From NCBI RefSeq assembly GCF_011046895.1, contig NZ_CP049249.1:682001-746000 (forward strand): a stretch of 64,000 bases of DNA, written 5' to 3'. Each line of letters begins with the position of its first letter. The stretch's first letter is position 1. A program made the translations under genes and the position numbers. The DNA is from Rhizobium rhizoryzae (GTDB lineage: Bacteria; Pseudomonadota; Alphaproteobacteria; Rhizobiales; Rhizobiaceae). The notes beneath the pieces were generated by a model. That model was given only the letters and a program-made list of their open reading frames with translations, was not told the DNA's origin and ran no database searches. Of the stretch, positions 15,172 through 22,329 are shown in pieces.

Positions 15172-15408
15172 ATGAACGTAGTTTCCATGAATTTCGAAAA
15201 CAACGAACGTCGCGATGAGTTCTTCGCGCTTATCAACATGATTGGATACGCTGTATCGATCGCGAATACGCTTGGATCACAGACTGCGGCGGAACACATG
15301 GATACAGCGCGTGCTGCACTGATCAAACAACTTCAAGACGAGATGTCGAGCAATCTGTCTGCAGACAACATCAATCGTATTGCGACGGTCCGAGCAGGCC
15401 ATTGCTGA
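15172..15408 (+). CDS. Small unknown protein at the end of the YcaO-TfuA cluster
   Basis: 78 residues from ATG 15172 (MNVVSMNFENNERRDEFFAL), mostly predicted helical, with AAEHMDTARAALIKQL in the middle and no motif recognised. A longer in-frame start at 15040 would give 122 residues with three cysteines in the added part. GAGGCAGG precedes 15172 by a few bases. Same strand as tfuA with no terminator between, so it may belong to the cluster as an accessory, immunity or regulatory factor. No function can be assigned. Confidence 0.6.
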   Translation: MNVVSMNFENNERRDEFFALINMIGYAVSIANTLGSQTAAEHMDTARAALIKQLQDEMSSNLSADNINRIATVRAGHC

Positions 15409-15435
15409 AAAGCGAATTTGCGGGACAGCGTTATT

Positions 15436-16053
15436 TCAGTTGTAGGGCGACACGCAGGTTCGGCGTCCGCCCGAAAATGGCTGATAGCTATTCGTCGAAA
15501 CGTCGTAGGACCGGTAGCGAGCAGAACACCATTCGGCATGGGTGGATGAGGCGGTTACCGGATCTCTCGAGTCGTCCATGACAGCACCGGATGCGTAGAC
15601 CGGCCCTTCTGAGGCATTGGCGGTTTCAGATCCATCATTCCGCAAAGAACACAATCGGCGAGGACCGCCATCGAAAGGCTGATAGGTATTGTCCTCGACT
15701 CGATAGGATCGATAACGATTGCTACAGGCGTCAATGCCCGCAATATCGATCTTTGAAGCTACGACCGCTTCCTGAAGAATTTCCGATTGAGCCGGAAGGT
15801 GGCGTGACCCAGCCATCAGCTTAGCAGAGTCTTCCGCCGGCTTGACCTCAGCATACTGAACGCCCGGCACTCGTTCATAAGCGGACGTATCATTTACTAC
15901 TACCGGCTGCGTTGTCCACAACTCTGGTGCGCTCATATCCAGGCTCGAAACTGGCTGGTTTTCCTTCAGGGCCTCATCTGCGATGGCGATCGCGATGCCG
16001 AACGGAACAACCGCGAGCGTCAAATTGAGCGCAAGATTCGCTAAAGTTTTCAG
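15436..16053 (-). CDS. BA14K-family exported protein with two BA14K motifs
   Basis: 205 residues if started at CTG 16053, where AGGAG lies 7 bases upstream and the product begins MKTLANLALNLTLAVVPFGI, a good signal peptide. The next usable start (TTG 16023) removes most of the n-region and lacks a ribosome site. Two BA14K units are present: CSNRYRSYRVEDNTYQPFDG near the middle and CSARYRSYDVSTNSYQPFSG at the C-terminus, each closed by a second Cys. BA14K proteins are Rhizobiales surface or periplasmic proteins with lectin-like behaviour and immunoreactivity in Brucella. Usually there is one motif; two is unusual in my experience. It converges on the peptide cluster. Confidence 0.85.
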   Translation of the reverse strand: MKTLANLALNLTLAVVPFGIAIAIADEALKENQPVSSLDMSAPELWTTQPVVVNDTSAYERVPGVQYAEVKPAEDSAKLMAGSRHLPAQSEILQEAVVASKIDIAGIDACSNRYRSYRVEDNTYQPFDGGPRRLCSLRNDGSETANASEGPVYASGAVMDDSRDPVTASSTHAEWCSARYRSYDVSTNSYQPFSGGRRTCVSPYN

Positions 16054-16216
16054 GGCCGTTCTCCTGTCGTGAACTCGAATGACAGAATGCGAAAATCGCC
16101 GCGCTGTTCCCTAAAAATATGCAATATCCCTAATGCAATTAGACCGAGCAGCCTTGCGGATTGACAGTGGATGACCGGACTGTAGGCTCACTGACACGCA
16201 TAATGGGGAGTTGGGC

Positions 16217-17473
16217 ATGCACGATCGGGAGTTATTGGCGGCGATGTTTCGGGCAGCGGTTGACGCCGCAGATCCCAGGACCGCCTTGGCGCGTCATCTC
16301 CCGGAGCCGCCAACCTCCGGAAGAACGGTGGTGATTGGAGCTGGCAAAGGGGCGGCCCAGATGGCAGCAGCGCTGGAAGAACTATGGCCGAAACCTTTGA
16401 CCGGCGTCGTCGTGACTCGCTACGGCTATGGATGCAGCACTCGCTTCATCGATATCATTGAGGCTGCTCATCCTGTTCCGGATGCAGCTGGGTTACAGGC
16501 GACCCAACGCCTCTTCGACACCATTGTTGATTTGAAAGAAGAAGATCTCGTCATAGCGTTGATTTGCGGCGGCGCTTCTGCGCTCCTGCCCTGCCCGCCC
16601 GACGGACTGACGCTGGATGACGAAATTGCCTTGAACGAGGCTCTGCTCGCGTCTGGCGCGCCAATTTCGGCAATGAACACGGTCCGCAAGCATTTCTCCG
16701 GTATCAAGGGCGGTCGGCTGGCGGCAGCAACAAAGGCGCGGGTTGCAAGCCTCATCGTGTCCGACATACCCGGTGACAATCCGGCCTTTGTCGGCTCCGG
16801 CCCAACCGTTCCCGACTCGACCAGACGCGCCGACGCGCAAGCCATCATCGAACAATACGCAATTTCACTGTCTCCGCGAATGATGGCACATCTCCAATCA
16901 CCCGGTGCGGATGCTCCTCTTCCAGACGACCCAACGTTCGCGCGCAACTCCATCAGCATCATCGCGTCGGCACGCCTCTCATTGGAGGCCGCAGCTTTGA
17001 CAGCTTCGCAAGCTGGCATCACGCCCCATATACTGTCGGATTCCATTGAAGGCGAAGCAAGGGACGTCGCGAACGTTCATGCAGCGCTCGCGCGCGAGAT
17101 CGGTCAACGCGATAGACCATTCAGCAGGCCTTGCGTTCTCATTTCAGGTGGCGAGACGACGGTGACGATCCGGGGACAGGGTGGGCGTGGTGGTCGCAAC
17201 GGGGAATTTGCACTGGCCGCCGCCTTGGGGCTTCAGGACTTGGAAGCAAGCCTGATCGCTGCGGATACCGACGGCATTGACGGCTCCGAGAGCAATGCCG
17301 GCGCTTTTGTTGATGGCACAACCGTGCAGCGCATGCGCGCAGCTGGTATCGATGCCCGGGAACTCCTCAGTCGGAATGACAGCTATTCAGCCTTCGAGGC
17401 AGTTGGCGACCTGTTCGTCACTGGACCGACGGGAACGAACGTCAATGATTTCCGCGCAATCATGTTACGTTGA
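16217..17473 (+). CDS. Glycerate 2-kinase / hydroxypyruvate reductase family (MOFRL)
   Basis: 418 residues: an N-terminal GCKR-like glycerate kinase domain (VVIGAGKGAAQMAAALEE, CGGASALLPCP, NTVRKHFSGIKGGRLA) and the C-terminal MOFRL domain (SGGETTVTI, GRGGRNGEFALAAAL, ADTDGIDGS). It phosphorylates D-glycerate at C2, feeding glycolysis from glyoxylate, tartrate or sugar-acid breakdown. Older names call it TtuD hydroxypyruvate reductase. ATG 16217 follows GGGGAG by 6 bases; TTG two codons earlier is rejected. Its 3' end overlaps the convergent carboxypeptidase gene by 9 bases. Confidence 0.92.
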   Translation: MHDRELLAAMFRAAVDAADPRTALARHLPEPPTSGRTVVIGAGKGAAQMAAALEELWPKPLTGVVVTRYGYGCSTRFIDIIEAAHPVPDAAGLQATQRLFDTIVDLKEEDLVIALICGGASALLPCPPDGLTLDDEIALNEALLASGAPISAMNTVRKHFSGIKGGRLAAATKARVASLIVSDIPGDNPAFVGSGPTVPDSTRRADAQAIIEQYAISLSPRMMAHLQSPGADAPLPDDPTFARNSISIIASARLSLEAAALTASQAGITPHILSDSIEGEARDVANVHAALAREIGQRDRPFSRPCVLISGGETTVTIRGQGGRGGRNGEFALAAALGLQDLEASLIAADTDGIDGSESNAGAFVDGTTVQRMRAAGIDARELLSRNDSYSAFEAVGDLFVTGPTGTNVNDFRAIMLR

Positions 17474-19198
17474 TCCAGGCCTTAGATTTTCCTGCCAGGC
17501 CTGATACGCTGCAAGAACGGTTTCCATCTGCACTGTGTGCGCGGCGACAAAGGGCGCGCCATAGAGCGTTTCATCGGGATATTCCGTGATCAAGGTCACA
17601 GGATAAAGCCCATCATTCCCGACAGTGACCATGCACGGAAACCCGTTCACAAGCGTAAGGCCGTTCGGTCCTGCATGCGTTTCGAAGAGTGCGTGCTGGC
17701 GACGGTTCATGGCCATCAGGTCTTTCTGGCTCGCCAACCGGCGCGTCACGTGATCCAGCAACGCCATGGCTTCAGGCCTTGCTTCTTCATGATGCCGCAG
17801 GATGAGAAAGAACCCCTTCGGGATCATCCACGCCGGAAAGCCACGCGGAACATAGCCGGTCAAAGGTCTGGTCCATTCATGTGCGGGGTATCCGTGCAGA
17901 TTAATGTGCAGCCCGGCGCCCGTTTGTCTTCGCGCCTGCATTCGCAAGCGCTTCTCGAAGATGAGCGCCTCGTCAGACACACCGCGATATTCCAGATCGT
18001 CTCCGAGCGCAGTGTAGCGTGCGGCATGGCTCATATGAGACGGATTCTCCGCACATAACCGGCCTTGCAAGGCATAGCCGTCAGGATTTTCGCAAGGAAT
18101 GACGGTGAAATGGGAAGACGCCGAGGTTGAAAGAATCCGGGCCGCGCGTAGCGCTCCTACTATTCCGGATGTCTCATTTGCATGTTGCCCGCCGCTGATC
18201 AGCACCGGCGCGTCCGACCCCTGAAGATATCGCGCATGAACCAGGCGACCCGCAACCGTCTCGCAAGTGAGCGTTTCCCCGCGCAGGCTATTCAGTTCGG
18301 TCACGATCTGCGCCTCCCCAGCCGCCTGCTGCGCCTCATCAAGAGGCTGGGCCTCACCTCCTCGCGCGCGCCGATCATAAGGCCGGAGTTCTATCGACAG
18401 TTCAGGACGCCCAGTCGCGAAGGTGATTTCGGGCACGATCTGTCCCGGCCTGACATTACGATCACCGAGCATCTTGCCGGACTTCAGCGTGAAATATTCG
18501 AGGGCGGAGAAATACAGATCCTCATGTAGCGCCTCGCGCAGGCTCATGCTTTCATCCAGAGGCGGCAGTGGCAAATCCATCTGCGGGAGTTGGACAGAGA
18601 CGTTCAACTCCTCGAAAAACGGGGCATCGCTCTTCCACCCATGGGCGGCGATGATCTTCATCGCGTCTTTGTAAATCTCTTCGAAATCCGTCTCTATCTC
18701 TTGATCGAGGCCCCGTTCCGGCACTTTGAGCCAGCCAGTGGGCGACAAGACGTTCTGTCCCGTCAGGTCAACGTACACGCGGTTCGGCGCATAGATCGTG
18801 CGGGTATGGATGTCGCTCCCGATGGAAAGATTGACTTCGTAGCACAGATCCTCAACGGGCGCCTTCGGCTGCAACTCAAAGGAACGAGATCCAACAAGGG
18901 CCGCCAGAGGATAAGCCTCGAGACGAAAACGTTTCTTGTCCGCGAACGGCGAAACGGGATAGCTGACGCTGACGGCGGTCACGTCCGACAGGTCAATTTC
19001 TTCCAGAAATGCATTCACCAGCGGCTTGTAAGCGGAACGTGCGCGTAACGTGATTCCACGGCTTTTGGCTTCGGCTTCCATCTCAAGGCGGGTTGTCCTA
19101 TCATCGAAGCTCCAGACTTCGGCCACATCGCCTTTCCGAAGCAGGTTCATCACGCGGTCGAACATCCGGTCGTAGGTCTTTTGAAACAGCGTCACCAT
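17465..19198 (-). CDS. M14-family zinc carboxypeptidase-like protein
   Basis: 577 residues. The first about 300 have no domain I recognise. The C-terminal part is an M14 peptidase: GGQHANETSG supplies the HxxE zinc pair, NPDGYAL the substrate-binding Asn/Asp region, and INLHGYPAHEW the third zinc His. A catalytic Glu is plausible in LITEYPDETLYG. There is no signal peptide, so it is probably cytoplasmic. ATG 19198 has GAGGA 7 bases upstream. The divergent GntR gene at 19344 and the dyad at 19235-19250 suggest local regulation. The substrate is unknown; amidated or acylated small molecules are possible. Confidence 0.8.
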   Translation of the reverse strand: MVTLFQKTYDRMFDRVMNLLRKGDVAEVWSFDDRTTRLEMEAEAKSRGITLRARSAYKPLVNAFLEEIDLSDVTAVSVSYPVSPFADKKRFRLEAYPLAALVGSRSFELQPKAPVEDLCYEVNLSIGSDIHTRTIYAPNRVYVDLTGQNVLSPTGWLKVPERGLDQEIETDFEEIYKDAMKIIAAHGWKSDAPFFEELNVSVQLPQMDLPLPPLDESMSLREALHEDLYFSALEYFTLKSGKMLGDRNVRPGQIVPEITFATGRPELSIELRPYDRRARGGEAQPLDEAQQAAGEAQIVTELNSLRGETLTCETVAGRLVHARYLQGSDAPVLISGGQHANETSGIVGALRAARILSTSASSHFTVIPCENPDGYALQGRLCAENPSHMSHAARYTALGDDLEYRGVSDEALIFEKRLRMQARRQTGAGLHINLHGYPAHEWTRPLTGYVPRGFPAWMIPKGFFLILRHHEEARPEAMALLDHVTRRLASQKDLMAMNRRQHALFETHAGPNGLTLVNGFPCMVTVGNDGLYPVTLITEYPDETLYGAPFVAAHTVQMETVLAAYQAWQENLRPGST

Positions 19199-19234
19199 CC
19201 GTTCGTCCTCGTCGTGATCCGATGACTATCTGGC

Positions 19235-19250
19235 TACCATGCATTTGGTA
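19235..19250. promoter_or_regulatory. TACCA-N6-TGGTA dyad, probable GntR operator
   Basis: Perfect 5-bp arms with a 6-base spacer in the 145-bp gap between the divergent M14 peptidase gene and the FCD-type GntR gene. TGGT/ACCA dyads of this size are common for FCD regulators. The regulator assignment is inference. Confidence 0.45.
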
Positions 19251-19343
19251 CGGCGGAAATGCATAGCTGAATTACACGTGACGGCGCCAAGGCTTGATGC
19301 TATCGATCCGCATCTTTGCTATTACCGATGGAACAACTGACGC

Positions 19344-20030
19344 ATGAAGAAGGCGATGCCGGCAGACAAGGTGGGACAAGCAAGCGAACCTGCCCAAACC
19401 TTGGCAGAAAGCATTGCGGACAAAATTCGGGAACGTGTCATTTCGGGCTGGTTGACACCAGGCAGCCATCTCTCGGAAGTTGCGCTGGGTGAGGAACTCG
19501 GCGTATCACGCAATACGTTGCGCGAAGTGTTTCGCCTCCTCACGAAGGAAGGCTTGCTTCGCCACGAAGCCAATCGGGGGGTGTTTGTCAGCACGCCAAG
19601 CATGGCCACTATCATCGATATCTACAATGTTCGACGCATGATCGAATGTCAGGCGATGGCAGGCGCTCACCCCAGGCATCCGGGTGTTGCAAAAATGCGG
19701 GCCGCCGTCGAAGAAGCGGTTCGCTACCGGGAAGCTGGAGAATGGCTGCAAGCCGGAACCGCCGATATCGCCTATCACGCGGCCATTGTCGAGCTGGCGG
19801 ACAGTCCTCGCCTCAATACGTTTTTCGCACAGGTCGCGCTGGAGCTTCGCCTTGTTTTCGGCCTGCTGCGCGATCCGGAATACCTCCACGCGCGCTACGT
19901 GGACAAGAACCTGCTCATCCTGTCAGAACTGGAAGCCGGTCAGACAGCAAAAGCCGCGGACATGTTGCGCGACTATCTGTTCGATGCGGAGCGTTTCATT
20001 CTCGGTGCCTATTCACGCCTTGGCTCTTAG
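19344..20030 (+). CDS. GntR-family (FCD) transcriptional regulator
   Basis: 228 residues with a winged helix (PGSHLSEVALGEELGVSRNTLREVFRLL broken over about residues 38-66) and an FCD domain (YHAAIVELADSPRLN, with Arg/His ligand residues). It is distinct from the regulator at 4047. It is divergent from the M14 peptidase and near the glycerate kinase, so it may control one of these. Its 3' end overlaps the convergent TetR gene by 18 bases. Confidence 0.9.
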   Translation: MKKAMPADKVGQASEPAQTLAESIADKIRERVISGWLTPGSHLSEVALGEELGVSRNTLREVFRLLTKEGLLRHEANRGVFVSTPSMATIIDIYNVRRMIECQAMAGAHPRHPGVAKMRAAVEEAVRYREAGEWLQAGTADIAYHAAIVELADSPRLNTFFAQVALELRLVFGLLRDPEYLHARYVDKNLLILSELEAGQTAKAADMLRDYLFDAERFILGAYSRLGS

Positions 20031-20594
20031 CCCATCCAGAAAGATGTCGAGCAACTTAAGCGCCTTGGCTTGCCAATCATTCTCGGGTTGCGCGTAATAG
20101 ATCCCGATCAGCGTCCGCAGCAGATCCTCCGCAGAGATATCGTCGCGAAGACTCCCCCCGGCTACGGCACGTTGAAGCAACAAGTCCAGCGCTTCGACCA
20201 TGCGCGCTGTTGACGAAGCTTTCAGTTCGGGATTGCCGTAGACCGCCAGTTGCAGGGCCTGCATCATCCCCTTTTTCGTGGCAACAAGCCTCACATTGGC
20301 CTGAAGCCATTGCCTGAGTGCTGCGAAGGCGTCAGTCTCATGACCCAACGTCGAGGCCAAATCGCAAAGCTGGTCAACCTCATGGCGGTAAACTGCCTCA
20401 AAGAGTTCTTCCCGTGACGGAAAGTGCCGATAAAGCGTACCGATCCCGACGCCTGCTTTCTTCGCGACCGCCTCAAGACTGGCCTGCGTTCCCCCGACGC
20501 TGAAAATTTCCGTCGCGGCCTTGAGCAAGATTTCACGGTTACGCACCGAGTCCGCTCGCGGCTTGCGCCTTGTCTTCTTCGCTTCAGGGACCAT
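20013..20594 (-). CDS. TetR-family transcriptional regulator
   Basis: 193 residues. The N-terminal HTH is intact: REILLKAATEIFSVGG, then LEAVAKKAGVGIGTLYRHFP. The C-terminal ligand domain resembles the YcdC/SbtR-type set. ATG 20594 starts MVPEAKKTRRK just before the domain; longer starts read through the promoter region. It is divergent from the molybdenum oxidoreductase operon, whose promoter carries a TetR-style dyad (20625-20641), so it is the likely repressor, perhaps releasing on an aldehyde. Confidence 0.9.
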   Translation of the reverse strand: MVPEAKKTRRKPRADSVRNREILLKAATEIFSVGGTQASLEAVAKKAGVGIGTLYRHFPSREELFEAVYRHEVDQLCDLASTLGHETDAFAALRQWLQANVRLVATKKGMMQALQLAVYGNPELKASSTARMVEALDLLLQRAVAGGSLRDDISAEDLLRTLIGIYYAQPENDWQAKALKLLDIFLDGLRAKA

Positions 20595-20617
20595 TTCCAA
20601 TTTCTGACTTAAGCCTC

Positions 20618-20646
20618 TTGCTAAACGGAGGGTGCCTCCGTATATT
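20618..20646 (+). promoter_or_regulatory. Promoter with TetR-type operator in its spacer
   Basis: TTGCTA (20618-20623) and TATATT (20641-20646) are 17 bases apart and match -35/-10 elements facing the oxidoreductase operon. The spacer plus one base is a perfect 17-bp dyad, ACGGAGG-GTG-CCTCCGT (20625-20641). A repressor bound there would exclude RNA polymerase. The dyad also lies just upstream of the divergent tetR gene, allowing autoregulation. Confidence 0.7.
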
Positions 20647-20773
20647 GAGTATGTAAAGCAGAAGCTGACGCACTGCTTTTTTGGCCACGATGGCAATTCA
20701 AAGTTTCATACTGCCGGACATACCGTCAATCGCGGTTCAAATCTCAACATCACTCTTTCTGAATGGGGTACGC

Positions 20774-21274
20774 ATGTCACTCTCCATCAGCCTTACCATA
20801 AATGGAGACGCAAGAACGATTGTTCTTGAAGATCCACGCGTGACGCTGCTCGATCTTCTGCGTGAACGCCTGCAACTGACCGGAACCAAGAAGGGTTGCG
20901 ACCGAGGGCAGTGCGGCGCCTGTACTGTTCTCGTGGACGGTCGCCGGATCAATTCCTGTCTTACGCTTGCAATGACGGTCGACGGGGCTCACGTCACGAC
21001 GATTGAAGGCCTGGCAACGGGCGATGAACTTCATCCGGTTCAGGCAGCGTTTCTTGATTGTGATGGCCTGCAGTGCGGTTATTGCACGCCGGGGCAGATC
21101 ATGAGTGCCGTCGGCCTGATCGCCGAAGGGCAAGCGGTGGGTGATCCAGAGCGGGTTCGAGAACTGATGAGCGGTAATATCTGTCGATGCGGTGCCTACA
21201 AGGGCATCACGGAAGCCGTCCTTGCCGCGATGGAAAAAGATGCAACAATCTTCAAGGAAAGGGATGCGGCATGA
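20774..21274 (+). CDS. Aldehyde oxidoreductase [2Fe-2S] subunit, PaoA-like
   Basis: 166 residues of the xanthine-oxidase small subunit family. The plant-type cluster is CDRGQCGACTVLVDG, with its fourth Cys in NSCLT; the second cluster is CGYCTPGQ and ICRCGAY. Unlike E. coli PaoA, no twin-arginine signal is present, even if an upstream ATG (20681) is used, so the enzyme is probably cytoplasmic. ATG 20774 fits the domain start. The next subunit gene overlaps by ATGA. Confidence 0.92.
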   Translation: MSLSISLTINGDARTIVLEDPRVTLLDLLRERLQLTGTKKGCDRGQCGACTVLVDGRRINSCLTLAMTVDGAHVTTIEGLATGDELHPVQAAFLDCDGLQCGYCTPGQIMSAVGLIAEGQAVGDPERVRELMSGNICRCGAYKGITEAVLAAMEKDATIFKERDAA

Positions 21275-22329
21275 ACCTGTTCGACTATGTCCGAGCATCC
21301 TCTGTCGATGAAGCTGTTGCCGCAGTTGCGAAGCCCGGCGCGCGCATACTGGCGGGCGGCACAAACCTTCTGGATCTCATGAAGATCGGCGTTGCTGAAC
21401 CGACGACGCTTGTCGACATAACGCGCCTGGAAGATCTGAAGCGTATCGATTGGCTAACGGATGGCGGTGTGCGCATCGGATCGCTCGTGCGCAATTCAGA
21501 CTTGGCTTACGAAACCCGCTTCGCCACTGCGTTTCCCATGGTTGCAGAGGCTTTGCTATCCGGTGCCTCTGCTCAGTTGCGCAATGCCGCGACGGCGGGC
21601 GGAAATCTTCTTCAGAAGACACGCTGCTCCTACTATCAGGATGTGGCCAGCGCTTGTAACCGACGAAATGCTGGCTCTGGCTGCGATGCACGCCACGGTC
21701 TCAATCGCCTGCACGCGGTCCTGGGCTGGAGCGATCACTGCATCGCCACCCATCCTTCCGATTTTTGCGTCCCGCTTGCGGCTCTTGAAGCGATGGTCGA
21801 GGTAACTGGCAAGGGAGGTATCCGCGAGATACCGATAGAAAGCTTTCACCTTCTTCCGGGAGATCAGCCGGCCAAGGAAAACGCGCTCGAAGCGGGCGAA
21901 CTGGTTACGGCAATCCGCATCCCGGCGGACGCATCACGATTTGCAGCGCATAGCCGCTATCTGAAGCTTCGCGAGCGTACCTCCTATGCCTTTGCCCTGG
22001 TTTCGGCAGCGGCCGCCATGACGATCGAGGATGGTCGCATTCTAGAGGCTCGCCTGACCCTCGGCGCCATTGCCGCCAAACCGTGGCGTTCGAGAGATGC
22101 GGAAGCGGCAATGATCGGACAGATGCCGTCCAAGGACCTCTTCCATCACGCCGCCGGTCTCGCCTTGCAGGGGGCAATCCCCAGCGGGGACAATGCCTTC
22201 AAGATCGAGCTTGCTGGCCGCCTTGCCGCCAGAGCCTTGTCTGCTGCCAGTGCCGGAACACCTGCTGCGATGCCAGCACTTCCTGGCTCGCCGCTATCGA
22301 CATTTTCAGGAGATGCCCATGTCGCTTGA
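21271..22329 (+). CDS. Aldehyde oxidoreductase FAD subunit, PaoB-like
   Basis: 352 residues. FAD-binding signatures are ILAGGTNLLDLMK and SAQLRNAATAGGNLLQ. The extra [4Fe-4S] insertion diagnostic of PaoB is present: TRCSYYQ, ACNRRNAGSGC and a later HCIATHPSD. It passes electrons from the molybdenum subunit through iron-sulfur centres to FAD. It overlaps the small subunit gene by 4 bases and the large subunit gene by 11. Confidence 0.92.
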   Translation: MNLFDYVRASSVDEAVAAVAKPGARILAGGTNLLDLMKIGVAEPTTLVDITRLEDLKRIDWLTDGGVRIGSLVRNSDLAYETRFATAFPMVAEALLSGASAQLRNAATAGGNLLQKTRCSYYQDVASACNRRNAGSGCDARHGLNRLHAVLGWSDHCIATHPSDFCVPLAALEAMVEVTGKGGIREIPIESFHLLPGDQPAKENALEAGELVTAIRIPADASRFAAHSRYLKLRERTSYAFALVSAAAAMTIEDGRILEARLTLGAIAAKPWRSRDAEAAMIGQMPSKDLFHHAAGLALQGAIPSGDNAFKIELAGRLAARALSAASAGTPAAMPALPGSPLSTFSGDAHVA

